A stretch of DNA of 64,000 nt, from positions 806,001 through 870,000 of the forward strand of contig NZ_JAHA01000019.1 of the NCBI RefSeq assembly GCF_000526935.1, in the 5' to 3' direction. Under the pieces are notes generated by a model. The model was not told where the DNA came from, did not search any database, and worked only from the letters and a program-made list of their open reading frames with translations. The position numbers were made by a program, and so were the translations under genes. Positions 33,321 through 42,793 of the stretch are shown here, piece by piece. How positions within the stretch are numbered: position 1 is the first letter of the stretch; each line of letters starts with the position of its first letter. Source of the stretch: Butyrivibrio sp. FCS014. Its GTDB lineage: Bacteria > Bacillota > Clostridia > Lachnospirales > Lachnospiraceae.

Positions 33321-34752
33321 CTAAACGATCACAGTATGGTAATAACTCCTCTAATTTTGATACTATACGTTTTTGTTCCTCATATGGAGGTAATGGAATC
33401 AAAAGGTTTCTTAATGTGTTTAGCCCAACTGTCTTTTGAGCAATTCCAGTCGAAAGCTCATCGCACCTTCTTTTAATATAAGGAGACTGAAGTACATAAA
33501 AAATATAGTTATGTGATGATAATAGTTTTAACAATGCTATATGACGCTGAAAACAAAATTTTTCTTCACTATCTACGCTAATCACAATGCCATATGAGCC
33601 TGTAACCGTAAAAAGAATATCCCCTTTCTCAGCTATCCTATCATCAGATAAAGACAAAAAATAATTTTCTCCAACATGACGAGTATTTGATAAATCCAAG
33701 TATCCGGACGATACATTTGAAATAACAACAAATGGGTATCCATCAGATGTTTGTGGTGGTGGTTGGTGATCGCCATCAGTTATGCTTTTACATAACTCCG
33801 AGAGCCTTACCCATTTCCAGTTAGTTGGTATGTCAAATGGAATCTCGTCTTCTGTTATTCCAGCTAAAAGCTTTTCTTTTTTAATTTTTCCTTCTTTAAT
33901 CAGCTTCTGCTTTTCTTCCTGTATTTTCTGATAAAGCTCTTCAGCGGTTCCTTCTTCTGATCGCTGCTCCGCTAATTTGCCCTGAATAGCATACTGAAGA
34001 ATGGCCTTCTTCATCTCTTCTGGGAACTTGGTATTGAACTGTTCCAACTTCTCATAGGCTTCAGCATAGTGTTCAACATACGGAAGGAGTTCCTCTATCT
34101 TAGCAACGATACGATGCTGCTCTTCTAGAGGCGGAAGGGGAATAATCTGATTCTTTACCACTTCTCCAGTGATGGCTACAAAAGTTGTTCCTGTTGCCTT
34201 TTTAATAAATGTATCTTTAAGGCATCTCAAAGAATAAAGAGCGAATTTTTCCGTCATTCCGGCTAATGCTTTAACAGCGCATAACCCTCGTCCTATACAT
34301 AGTTCTCTATCTGTAATATTAACAATTCCAACTGGTGCTCTGACACATAGCAAAACTGAATTTGGCTCTGCTATTTTGGATGGCTCAGATGTAACTTGAT
34401 CCGATTTAAGAATATAGTCCTCACCAAAAAAAACCTTTCCTTGGTGAAACTCCATACCATTAGAACCTTTTGTTACGCTTTTTCCATCGGGCGATTGACC
34501 CATTGTAATAGCGTAGACATCCCCTATGCGAGACCATTTCCATGTATCGGGAATATCAAATGGAATTTCATCCTCTGTAATCTCTGCAAGAGGCTTTTCT
34601 TTTTTGATTTTTCCATCTTTTATCAGTTTCTTCTTTTCTTCTTGTATCTGTTTATATAGTACTTCAGCATTACCTTCTTCTGGTCTCTGCTCCACCAATT
34701 TACCCTGAATGGCATATTGAAGAATACTTGCCTTTAATTGTTCAGGTGTCAT
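33310..34752 (-). CDS. hsdS: Type I restriction-modification specificity subunit HsdS
   Basis: DNA-recognition subunit of 480 aa with two target-recognition domains and conserved helical spacers. The halves are internally duplicated: ILQYAIQGKLVEQRPEEG (about 10-27) and ILQYAIQGKLAEQRSEEG (about 252-269), each followed by ITEDEIPFDIP before a recognition domain. Each recognition domain ends with an LPPLEEQHRIVAKIEELLPY-type motif (LPPYEEQKRIVSKLEELLPY in copy 2). Start ATG 34752 behind GGGAGG; overlaps hsdM by 4 bases. The recognised sequence cannot be predicted by eye. Confidence 0.95.
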   Translation of the reverse strand: MTPEQLKASILQYAIQGKLVEQRPEEGNAEVLYKQIQEEKKKLIKDGKIKKEKPLAEITEDEIPFDIPDTWKWSRIGDVYAITMGQSPDGKSVTKGSNGMEFHQGKVFFGEDYILKSDQVTSEPSKIAEPNSVLLCVRAPVGIVNITDRELCIGRGLCAVKALAGMTEKFALYSLRCLKDTFIKKATGTTFVAITGEVVKNQIIPLPPLEEQHRIVAKIEELLPYVEHYAEAYEKLEQFNTKFPEEMKKAILQYAIQGKLAEQRSEEGTAEELYQKIQEEKQKLIKEGKIKKEKLLAGITEDEIPFDIPTNWKWVRLSELCKSITDGDHQPPPQTSDGYPFVVISNVSSGYLDLSNTRHVGENYFLSLSDDRIAEKGDILFTVTGSYGIVISVDSEEKFCFQRHIALLKLLSSHNYIFYVLQSPYIKRRCDELSTGIAQKTVGLNTLRNLLIPLPPYEEQKRIVSKLEELLPYCDRLATP

Positions 34753-36230
34753 TCAACAGCACCTCCCGGAAGTAATACCTCAAGTTCAGCAAGGACTTTA
34801 TCAATCTCTGCATTAAGACTGGCACGCTTTTCTTGATAATTTTGTATTGTCTCCATAGGAGAAAGTACCTCTTCTTCCTCATGAGGATATCCGCAGAGAT
34901 CAAGGTTGCATTCCTGCTCATTCAGAAGGAAATCTGCTGTAAACTTCTGTGCCTTTGGACCATCTTCAAGCATGATCTCTTTTCTGTCATTCCACCAAGC
35001 TATTGCATCATCAAAGTGCTTAAGCTCCATAGGCTTTGTCTTTGAGAAATGCTTTCTATCAGTAGGCATATCTACTCTATAGAACCAAGTCTCTTTTGTT
35101 GAGCCGGTATTATCAAAGAAAAGGAGATTCGTAGATATTGATGTATATGGACTAAATACGGATCCAGGGAGTCTTATAACTGTATGCAGGTTAAACTCAG
35201 TAAGAAGCTTTGTCTTTATTGCTACTTTTGCATTGTCAAGGCCAAACAAGAAGCCATCTGGTATGATTACAGCTGCTCTTCCGTTCTTCTTTAAGCGGTA
35301 CATGATAACTGACATGAAAAGATCTGCCGTTTCTGAAGAAGCAAGATCATCAGGGAAAAATCCCTGAATGGACTTATCTTCATGTCCTCCATATGGGGGA
35401 TTCATAAGGATTACATCAAATTTATCATCATCTGTATAATCAAGAAGATTTCTTCTCAGTGAATTATCATGATAGATATTTGGTACTTCAATATCATGTA
35501 GGAGCATATTGGTAACACAAAGAAGGTATGGAAAAGGTTTCTTTTCAATACCATAGATACTATCATCAAATTGCTTCCGTGCTTCTGTATCTGTTACCTG
35601 CTTCTGGAGCTGCCCAAGCCACGATGTAATAAAACCTCCTGTTCCGCATGCAAAGTCAGCCATCTTCTCTCCAAGCTTTGGCTGTATCATAAGAGCCATA
35701 AAATCTGTTACAGCTCTTGGTGTATAGAATTCACCAGAAGATCCTGCAGACTGAAGATCTCTCAGGATTTCTTCATAAACAAAGCCAAAGTCATGGCTTT
35801 CTTTTACATCATCAAATTCTATCTCATTGATTACATCAATGACCTGACGAAGATATACTCCGTCCTTCATATAGTTGTTCGCATCTTCAAATGTAGACTT
35901 TACTATCGCTTTCTTTACCGGCGTAGAAGGATCCACAGATAGATTTTTAAGAGTAGGGAACAGTTTGTTGTTTACAAAATCAAGAAGCTCATCACCAGTC
36001 ATTGCATGACCGTTATCATCGGCAACAGCCCAGTTTCTCCATCTGCAATCCTCTGGGATGATGGATGTATAGTTGTCCTCATTAAGTTCCCAGTCATCTT
36101 CTTTTGCATCATATACCTTAAGAAAGAGCATCCATACCATCTGCTCAATTCTTTGCGCATCACCATTGATACCAGCATCCATACGCATAATATCCCGTAC
36201 TCTTTTAACAAACCCTGCTTGTAAAGCCAT
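34749..36230 (-). CDS. hsdM: Type I restriction-modification methyltransferase HsdM
   Basis: N6-adenine methyltransferase subunit, 493 aa. S-adenosylmethionine-binding motif DFACGTGGF (about 192-200), catalytic NPPYGG (277-282), N-terminal HsdM_N helical domain, and the SSGEFYTPRAV motif. Forms M2S with HsdS for protection and R2M2S with HsdR for cleavage. Start ATG 36230 behind AGGAGGAG. A membrane-protein gene separates it from hsdR. Confidence 0.95.
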   Translation of the reverse strand: MALQAGFVKRVRDIMRMDAGINGDAQRIEQMVWMLFLKVYDAKEDDWELNEDNYTSIIPEDCRWRNWAVADDNGHAMTGDELLDFVNNKLFPTLKNLSVDPSTPVKKAIVKSTFEDANNYMKDGVYLRQVIDVINEIEFDDVKESHDFGFVYEEILRDLQSAGSSGEFYTPRAVTDFMALMIQPKLGEKMADFACGTGGFITSWLGQLQKQVTDTEARKQFDDSIYGIEKKPFPYLLCVTNMLLHDIEVPNIYHDNSLRRNLLDYTDDDKFDVILMNPPYGGHEDKSIQGFFPDDLASSETADLFMSVIMYRLKKNGRAAVIIPDGFLFGLDNAKVAIKTKLLTEFNLHTVIRLPGSVFSPYTSISTNLLFFDNTGSTKETWFYRVDMPTDRKHFSKTKPMELKHFDDAIAWWNDRKEIMLEDGPKAQKFTADFLLNEQECNLDLCGYPHEEEEVLSPMETIQNYQEKRASLNAEIDKVLAELEVLLPGGAVE

Positions 36231-36249
36231 TTCTCCTCCTATTTATCCA

Positions 36250-37161
36250 TCATGGAATACCGTATTTTTTCTTTATATTTGTAATTTCCTGATATTTAAC
36301 GTACCAAGCTATCTTTGGCAAATTTGCATTCCGTTTCACAGCACATCTTTTGCAGTGTTGTAAATTACATGCCAACACATAGTTCACTGGAACAAGATTC
36401 GCACTTCCACAATTTTGCTTTAGATGCATAACCCTTGGCCTCTTACTCGCAACATATGCCGTATATTCTCCATATACCCCTCTATTAACATCGTCCGTAC
36501 AAGGATATCCATCTCTTATAAAAGAACCCTCAGGTATTTCTACAAAATATAACGGATCTTTATTTGCATACATTTCATAGTATTTTTGCCTTTCTTTTTC
36601 AAATTGTTCTTTTTCCAATTTCCTTTTTTGTGAAAGCTCTTTAGCCTTTTTATAAGTATCTCGAGCAGAGCTTACTATTGAGACCACTGTCCCCCAAGCA
36701 ATCGCTCCGATAATTACCCATACTACTGCAATCACAACGGGATTTTCCTTCTTTTCATCATCAGTACTTTTCTGCACATTCGCACTTTCCGATGTTTGTT
36801 TATTAATCTTTGTACTTTGATTTTTTGTGCTTAAATTTCCACCTTCACTCTTTTCCATCTTTTCATGTAACGGCTCAGGGCCATCATATATAGGTGGATT
36901 ACAATCCTCACATGGATTATACCCATGCACGACAACTGCTTCATAAAGAGTTATTTCATAATCGCTCCGTAAGTGATAGCACCCCTCTCTGTGATAGCAC
37001 TTTCCCGTAGCAGTAATATGAACGATTGTGTTGCCATTATCTGCCAGAGCAATAATAGGACTTGCATTGATACCTATGATAAGCACAAATCCCATCACAA
37101 GAATCAGCCTATAGCACCAATATAAAATCTTTTCTTGCTTAAATTGCACTAGTTTCTTCAT
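36250..37161 (-). CDS. Membrane protein with Ada-like Cys/His motif on both sides, inside hsd operon
   Basis: Protein of 303 aa, not a known restriction subunit. A signal or anchor helix (about 13-38) leads to an exported segment with KCYHREGC ... AVVVHGYNPCEDCNPP (Cys55, His57, Cys61, Cys84, Cys87). This is the Cys/His pattern of the Ada-like metal-binding domain often found at the ends of clostridial secreted nucleases. After a polar linker and a second helix (about 141-165) comes a coiled stretch and a cytoplasmic part. There the motif recurs as MHLKQNCGS ... ACNLQHCKRCA (His246, Cys251, Cys265, Cys270, Cys273). It overlaps hsdR by 23 bases and lies 19 bases before hsdM, so it is translated as part of the restriction operon. 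Function unknown; zinc binding is inferred. Confidence 0.8.
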   Translation of the reverse strand: MKKLVQFKQEKILYWCYRLILVMGFVLIIGINASPIIALADNGNTIVHITATGKCYHREGCYHLRSDYEITLYEAVVVHGYNPCEDCNPPIYDGPEPLHEKMEKSEGGNLSTKNQSTKINKQTSESANVQKSTDDEKKENPVVIAVVWVIIGAIAWGTVVSIVSSARDTYKKAKELSQKRKLEKEQFEKERQKYYEMYANKDPLYFVEIPEGSFIRDGYPCTDDVNRGVYGEYTAYVASKRPRVMHLKQNCGSANLVPVNYVLACNLQHCKRCAVKRNANLPKIAWYVKYQEITNIKKKYGIP

Positions 37162-39484
37162 ATAGGCTTTCTTCCAATTCTTTTACAGCCTTTTCATAAT
37201 TATCCTTGCCACCAAAGAGCTTTACTATCTTTGCCGGTTTTCCATAATCTGCAAAATCAGCCAATGAAAGGACCTTGATATCTTCTACTTCTGTAATACC
37301 CTGGTTCATGTACTTATCTAGTAAGATCTCAAGAACAGCCCTTGCATCCCCGGAATACTTTGAGAAGAAATCACGCTTCTTGACGTTATTTGCGCGTTCT
37401 GCCCTTGTAAGCGGCTTCTTGCCATATGCCACATAGCAGATAAAGTCAAAGTCATCAACATCTGACATACCCTGGTCTTTTTTTAGCGCTGTTATATCAA
37501 TTCCCCTCTCAGCAAAAGCTTCTTCAATCGCTTTTTTCTTATTGGATTCTTTCCACTTACGGATAAAATCTGAAAGCGAAGCATATTCGCCTTTTATATT
37601 TGTTCTCGTGTAATCGATGATATCCTCTTCTCGAAGAAGTTTTCCATCCACATCATAAACAGAGACTCTCTTATTTATGATTTTTACGTGGCATCCATCT
37701 TTATCTACTATCGGCGCAGCCAGTTTAGTAGGATCAATAGGAATAACTGGTCCATCCGAATATGGTGTCCTCGGATGGTCTTCCGTTCCTTTATGCTTAA
37801 ATCCTTCATCCTGCTCTATAGGTCCGTCCCAATCTGGATCTGCAAACAATCTTGTTACGTCTCTGAAATCCATTACAACAAAGTGAGTCTTACCTTCTTT
37901 TTCAAGGATTCTAGTACCACGACCTATTATCTGCTTGAAAGTTGTCATACTCTCTATCGTCTTATCAAGCACTATAAGTTTTGTCATCTTACAGTCAGCC
38001 CCTGTCGAAAGCAATTCCGATGTGGTAGCTATTACCGGATATTTCTCTGCTACTGAAATAAATGGTTTGAGTTTCTTTTTTCCATACACATCACTACCCG
38101 TAATACGCACTATATAATCAGGGTTTTGCTGGCACATATCTGCATTAAGATTAGTTAATGCAATCCGCATTAACTCGGCATGGTTTTCATTAGCGCAAAA
38201 AACTATTGTTTTTTGCATACGATCAGTGCTCTTTAAGTATGCTGTTATCTCATCTGCAACTTGATTTATCCTATCCTCAATGATGATATTGTAGTCATAA
38301 TCTCGGTTATTATATATACGATCCGGAATAGGTTCTCCATTAATATCCAGCTGTCCTTTATAAGGTCTCCAACCATCACCGATATTTGTAGTAATATTTA
38401 TAACTTTGAATGGCGACAGAAACCCATCTTCAATTCCCTGTTTTAAACTGTATGAATAAACAGGTTCTCCAAAATAATCAATATTAGATATCTTTTCACT
38501 CTCTTTTGGAGTAGCCGTCATTCCTATCTGAGTTGCTGATTCAAAGTACTCCAAGGCCTTACGCCAATTACTGTCATCTTTCGCGGAACCACGATGACAC
38601 TCATCTACTATAATGAGATCAAAATATCCAGACGGAATCTGCCTAAAGTGCTCTTCATCATTCTGACCCACCATTTGTTGGTATAACGCAAAATTAACTT
38701 CATGGGACAGGATATTAGCAAGGCATTCTTTATCCGAAAAGTCTATTTTATAAGTTGTCTTTTCAAGTGGTGAAAAGTCTTGTGTTATGCTCTGATCCAC
38801 AAGTATATTCCTGTCCGCAAGATACAGAATCCTCTTTTTCATACCGGCTTTAAGAAGACGATATACAATCTGAAATGCAGTATATGTTTTACCTGTACCA
38901 GTAGCCATAACAAGAAGCAGCCTCTGCTGTCCTCTTGCAATAGCCTCAACCGTCCTATTTATAGCATTTCTCTGATAATATCTTGGTGGAAATGTTTTTT
39001 GTGAAGAATAATATGGCTGATTTACTATCTTCTTCTCTTCGTCAGAAATACCTTGTCCATCATGTATCTCAGAATAATATCTTGAAAACAGCTCCTGCTG
39101 CGTTGGGAACTCATTAAGCGGAATCTGTCTCTCTTTACCGGTTAAAAAGTCATGCTCAAAAAACACATCTCCATTTGATGAATATGCAAACGGAAGATCC
39201 ATCATCTGTGCATAGGCCATAGCTTGCTGAAGCCCAAAAGATGCGGAATGATTATTGTCTTTCGCCTCTACAATTGCAATAGGCTTACCGTCGTTCAGGT
39301 AAAGCATATAATCAGCATATTTAGGCTTATTACGGGCAACCATATTACCTTTGATATTGATCTGTCCATCGGTAATCTTTGTCTCCATAGTGATATGGTC
39401 TGACCAGCTTACCTGAACTGCAGGAGTAATATAATTTAGCTTTATGTCTTCTTCAGACATTTGTTTTTTGCTAAGAATGGTCAT
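37139..39484 (-). CDS. hsdR: Type I restriction endonuclease subunit HsdR
   Basis: Restriction and translocation subunit, 781 aa. N-terminal nuclease with a Glu-x-Lys active-site element (PIAIVEAKDNN), then SF2 helicase motifs: Walker A MATGTGKT, DEAD-like VDECHRG, SAT-like GMTATP and a motif VI QIIGRGTR. The C-terminal part binds the methylase. Start chosen at ATG 39484 because GGAGG lies 8 bases upstream, formed by the in-frame ATG at 39499. First gene of hsdR-membrane protein-hsdM-hsdS. An IS21 element sits 88 bases upstream, so its native promoter may be altered. Confidence 0.95.
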   Translation of the reverse strand: MTILSKKQMSEEDIKLNYITPAVQVSWSDHITMETKITDGQINIKGNMVARNKPKYADYMLYLNDGKPIAIVEAKDNNHSASFGLQQAMAYAQMMDLPFAYSSNGDVFFEHDFLTGKERQIPLNEFPTQQELFSRYYSEIHDGQGISDEEKKIVNQPYYSSQKTFPPRYYQRNAINRTVEAIARGQQRLLLVMATGTGKTYTAFQIVYRLLKAGMKKRILYLADRNILVDQSITQDFSPLEKTTYKIDFSDKECLANILSHEVNFALYQQMVGQNDEEHFRQIPSGYFDLIIVDECHRGSAKDDSNWRKALEYFESATQIGMTATPKESEKISNIDYFGEPVYSYSLKQGIEDGFLSPFKVINITTNIGDGWRPYKGQLDINGEPIPDRIYNNRDYDYNIIIEDRINQVADEITAYLKSTDRMQKTIVFCANENHAELMRIALTNLNADMCQQNPDYIVRITGSDVYGKKKLKPFISVAEKYPVIATTSELLSTGADCKMTKLIVLDKTIESMTTFKQIIGRGTRILEKEGKTHFVVMDFRDVTRLFADPDWDGPIEQDEGFKHKGTEDHPRTPYSDGPVIPIDPTKLAAPIVDKDGCHVKIINKRVSVYDVDGKLLREEDIIDYTRTNIKGEYASLSDFIRKWKESNKKKAIEEAFAERGIDITALKKDQGMSDVDDFDFICYVAYGKKPLTRAERANNVKKRDFFSKYSGDARAVLEILLDKYMNQGITEVEDIKVLSLADFADYGKPAKIVKLFGGKDNYEKAVKELEESLYEETSAI

Positions 39485-39566
39485 AAAACCAGCCTCCATG
39501 TTTGATGAAAACTAATAAAACACTCATTTATGACCCATTAATTCTACCATATATGAGTATAGGAAA

Positions 39567-39571
39567 GTATG
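39567..39571. repeat. Target-site duplication GTATG, left copy
   Basis: GTATG directly before the left IS end (39572) is repeated as GTATG at 42524-42528 directly after the right end. Confidence 0.8.
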
Positions 39572-39687
39572 TGTAAACGGTAAAATAAATTCCATAGCCA
39601 GCGGCATTTAAATTTCCATAGTTTCGGCATTTTATTTTCCATAGATCATGCTTCCAAAGATATACTTTTCTTTGGAGGTGAAGAAAG

Positions 39688-41250
39688 GTGAAAAGTTGGA
39701 TGATCTATGAAAAAATTCAAGAACTGAAACGTCACAAACTAAACAAATCTCAGACCAGTAAAAAACTTGGAATTGACTTCAAGACAGTCAACAAGTACTG
39801 GGACATGCCACCCGATGACTTTGCTATTGCCAGACAGAATGCCGGATGCAGGCGCAAGAAGGCTGACATCTACAAAGACTACGTTGTCGAATGCCTTCAG
39901 AAATATCCGGATATGACAGCAGCTCAGATCTATGACTGGATCAAAGAGCAGACCGGTAAGAAGGATCTGGAGTTTCAGGAGCGAGCTTTCAGAAACTATG
40001 TTGTATCCATCCGAGAAGAATACGGGATTAAAAAGCCTGAACATTCCAGACAGTATGAGGCAACAGAGGATCCCCCATTTGGAAAACAGGCTCAGGTGGA
40101 CATGGGCGAGATCATTCTGGAGACGGTTTCCGGTCGGAGTAAGAAGGTCTACTGCTTTGGAATGGTGCTCTCCAACTCTCGTCAGAAGTATGCTTTATGG
40201 AGAGAACGTCCATGGACAACAAGAAGCTTTATCGAGGCACATATCAAGGCGTTTGAATTCTTTGGCGGAAGAACTCAGGAAATCGTTTATGACCAGGATA
40301 AGGTGCTTGCAGTCAGCGAGAACCATGGGGATATCATCTACACAGACGAATTCCAGATATTTAAAGAAACAATCGGATTTGACGTATTCCTGTGCCATGG
40401 TGCGGATCCGGAAAGCAAGGGACGTATCGAGAACGTAGTAAAGTACTTAAAATACGGTTTTGCTGAACACAGGATATTTAAGGATATAGACAGTTTTAAC
40501 GAAGACTGTATCGCCTGGCTTGAAAGAACCGGAAATGCCAAGGTTCATGAGACAACAAAAAAGATACCGGCAGAAGTGTTCGCCCTCGAAAAGGAATACC
40601 TCATACCAGTATCTGAGTACAGTTTTGAAAAACCTGTCAACGAAAGTATAACCTATCAGGTCCGCAAAGACAACGTGGTCCTTTTCCATAGCAACCGATA
40701 CCGCGTACCTAAAGGAACTTATTCCAAAGGCAAGAAGGTATACATGATCACAGAAGGTGGAGAAGTGTCCATTGTTGATGCGTCGACCGGAGAGATATAT
40801 GCAACACACCCGATATCCGCAGGGAAAGGCGAGCTCATAGGCTCAACCACAAATGACTACCGTGAGAAAAGCCAGTCTTTAAAGGAACTTGAAGCAGATG
40901 TTCTGTCGAGGTTCATGGACAGTGAGTCTGCCAGTGAATTCTTTGAGAAGCTGTATCACCAGAAACGCCGGTACTATCGAGACCAGCTTCAGATAGTAAA
41001 GAGGCTCTTTACAGAATACGATGGACAATTCATAAACCGTGCCCTTTCGTATTGCCTTGAAAGAAACATTTACTCCGCTGTTGAACTTAAATCAGCTACT
41101 GCATATCTGTTCAGTTTTGAAGCGGACAAGAACAAAACAGAAAAACCAGGAAAGGTACAGCTGCCAGAGAAGTACAGAGGCGGCAGCCCTGAAATACGCG
41201 ATCTAAGGATATATGAGGATGCGATGAAGGGAGGTGCCATGAATGGATAA
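39688..41250 (+). CDS. istA: IS21 transposase IstA
   Basis: DDE transposase, 520 aa. N-terminal helix-turn-helix (LNKSQTSKKLGIDFKTVNKYW), rve integrase core with likely catalytic Asp138 (VDMGE), Asp202 (VYDQDK) and Glu248 (GRIENV). The start is GTG 39688 with GGAGG 9 bases upstream; ATG 39700 is possible. Overlaps istB by 8 bases. Confidence 0.95.
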   Translation: MKSWMIYEKIQELKRHKLNKSQTSKKLGIDFKTVNKYWDMPPDDFAIARQNAGCRRKKADIYKDYVVECLQKYPDMTAAQIYDWIKEQTGKKDLEFQERAFRNYVVSIREEYGIKKPEHSRQYEATEDPPFGKQAQVDMGEIILETVSGRSKKVYCFGMVLSNSRQKYALWRERPWTTRSFIEAHIKAFEFFGGRTQEIVYDQDKVLAVSENHGDIIYTDEFQIFKETIGFDVFLCHGADPESKGRIENVVKYLKYGFAEHRIFKDIDSFNEDCIAWLERTGNAKVHETTKKIPAEVFALEKEYLIPVSEYSFEKPVNESITYQVRKDNVVLFHSNRYRVPKGTYSKGKKVYMITEGGEVSIVDASTGEIYATHPISAGKGELIGSTTNDYREKSQSLKELEADVLSRFMDSESASEFFEKLYHQKRRYYRDQLQIVKRLFTEYDGQFINRALSYCLERNIYSAVELKSATAYLFSFEADKNKTEKPGKVQLPEKYRGGSPEIRDLRIYEDAMKGGAMNG

Positions 41251-42007
41251 GATACAGACCTTAAAGACTTCTGCCAGAAGCCTTGGGCTGATACATACAA
41301 GAGATGCCCTTGATGAGGTGATCCATACAGCTGAAACTGAACAGCACAGTTATCTGGATTTCCTTACATATGTCTTTGACGGAGAGATACTTTACCGCCA
41401 AAACAAAGCAAGGGACAAGCGCATAAAGGAGGCAGGATTTCCCTATCCCAAATATCTCAAGGACTTTGATCTGACCTTTTGTAAAGTCATAAGTAAAAAG
41501 CAGTTCAAGCAGCTCACAGAGCTTACCTGGATAGATGGGCTATACAACTTAATACTTTCCGGTCCACCCGGAGTTGGCAAGACACATCTTGCGATAGGGC
41601 TTGGATATCAGGCATGTGAAGACGGCTATAAGGTCAGCTATACAACCATGCAGTCACTGATAAAGGTCCTTCGTACTGAAGAAATCGACAGACATGCTGG
41701 AGTCAAGCTAAGAAGGATACGTTCATCAAATCTTCTGATAATAGACGAGGTCGGATATCTTCCCATCTCTGCAACTGAAGGGAATCTGTTCTTCCAGCTG
41801 ATATCAGAGCTTCAGGAACGTACCTCGATAGTCATTACTACCAATAAGGGGTTTGAAGAATGGACCGAGTTTCTCGGAGATGCAGCACTTGCTACTGCCA
41901 TTCTGGACAGGCTTTCATATCAGTGCGACAAGATCCCTATGAATGGTAAGAGCTACAGACTTGAGAACAGGAAATCATTTTTAAATGAAACCGGAAAGGA
42001 TAAGTGA
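41243..42007 (+). CDS. istB: IS21 helper ATPase IstB
   Basis: AAA+ ATPase of 254 aa that assists IstA in target choice. Walker A GPPGVGKTH (residues 107-115), Walker B LLIIDEVGYLP, sensor ITTNKGF and the arginine-bearing LATAILDRL. Start ATG 41243 with GGGAGG upstream. Confidence 0.96.
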   Translation: MDKIQTLKTSARSLGLIHTRDALDEVIHTAETEQHSYLDFLTYVFDGEILYRQNKARDKRIKEAGFPYPKYLKDFDLTFCKVISKKQFKQLTELTWIDGLYNLILSGPPGVGKTHLAIGLGYQACEDGYKVSYTTMQSLIKVLRTEEIDRHAGVKLRRIRSSNLLIIDEVGYLPISATEGNLFFQLISELQERTSIVITTNKGFEEWTEFLGDAALATAILDRLSYQCDKIPMNGKSYRLENRKSFLNETGKDK

Positions 42008-42011
42008 ATAT

Positions 42012-42380
42012 ATGAGAAAAGAACCAGAATACCAGGCTATGCTTGAAGAAGAACTCAAAGAATATCTGAAAGACACAAAAATGACACCCAAAGAGCGTAA
42101 AGCTCTGCGTGAATGGGTGGCGGCAGGTCACAGCGTTCACGAGAACAATGCCATGGCTGTGTGCGAAGGCGGATATCCAATAGATTTCCTCGACATATAC
42201 CGTGAAGAGGAAGAACTGAGACAGGTAACAAAGGATATGAGCTCTGAAGATGCCAGAAAGTATATGATGGATTATTACGGATACAGTGATGACTCCAGAA
42301 ATCATGCCTCAGAGCCTTTGGACGATATCGACTTTTCCAAGTTAAAAGGCAGGGATCTTGACTTCATTTTTGGTAATTAA
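42012..42380 (+). CDS. Passenger protein of the IS21 element
   Basis: Acidic protein of 122 aa, four bases after istB and inside the IS ends. ATG 41985, overlapping istB, is an alternative start giving 131 aa. It contains KMTPKERKALREWVAAGHSVHENN and a Glu/Asp-rich C-terminus DDIDFSKLKGRDLDFIF. It resembles the small third frames carried by some clostridial IS21 elements. Function unknown; a helper in host interaction is a guess. Confidence 0.75.
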   Translation: MRKEPEYQAMLEEELKEYLKDTKMTPKERKALREWVAAGHSVHENNAMAVCEGGYPIDFLDIYREEEELRQVTKDMSSEDARKYMMDYYGYSDDSRNHASEPLDDIDFSKLKGRDLDFIFGN

Positions 42381-42387
42381 GCAACAA

Positions 42388-42411
42388 GGGCTGCCGTTTA
42401 CGCGGCAGCCC
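42388..42411 (+). terminator. Terminator inside IS21 element
   Basis: GGGCTGCCG and CGGCAGCCC arms around TTTACG, 7 bases after the passenger-gene stop. No long T-run follows, so it may be weak. Confidence 0.6.
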
Positions 42412-42523
42412 AAGAATAAAGACAAGTATGGAAAATAAAATGCCGCTGGCTATGGAATCTTAAATGCCGCGGATTCGGGAAAATTAAATGCCGAAATTTC
42501 GGGAAAAGTACTTGCCGGTTACA

Positions 42524-42528
42524 GTATG
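42524..42528. repeat. Target-site duplication GTATG, right copy
   Basis: Matches the left copy at 39567-39571. Confidence 0.8.
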
Positions 42529-42793
42529 ATAAATACCAAGATTATCGGACAAAAACCACCTTGAGTATGAATACAGTTCTTTTCCTTATTAAGTCCTATC
42601 ACATTCTTACTTTGAACAACTTGAGGTTGATTTCATCATAGGCCAATGACAGGTGCTGGAAATAACAATAATGACCATGATGAAACAGCTTCTCAAGAGA
42701 ACTTTAATCTTTTTTTATTTGATGAGATTTCATGTGCTTTGTATAATTAATTCACGAAATTCTGATCAGAGGTAATAATAAGGAGACTTAAAA
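42529..42793. other. AT-rich intergenic region right of the IS element
   Basis: No gene seen. Contains the leader of the lipoprotein gene at 42794; a promoter is not clear. Confidence 0.4.

Larger units (their letters stand above)
39572..42523 (+). mobile_element. Complete IS21-family insertion sequence
   Basis: Element of 2952 bp with istA, istB and a passenger gene. Ends are TGTAAACGG (39572) and the complement of TGTAACCGG (ending at 42523), with the 5'-TG...CA-3' termini of the family. Inside each end are two or three copies of a transposase-binding repeat containing CGGCATTTAA (left 39601 on; right 42440-42500 inverted). A 5-bp duplication GTATG flanks it. The reconstructed empty site is intergenic, upstream of hsdR. 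All genes look intact, so it is probably recent and active. Confidence 0.92.

Noticed and set aside
33310..34752. Phase-variable inversion of hsdS
   Set aside because: Needs a second, inverted hsdS segment; none is present within the window although a recombinase is adjacent. Kept only as a question about the rest of the genome.
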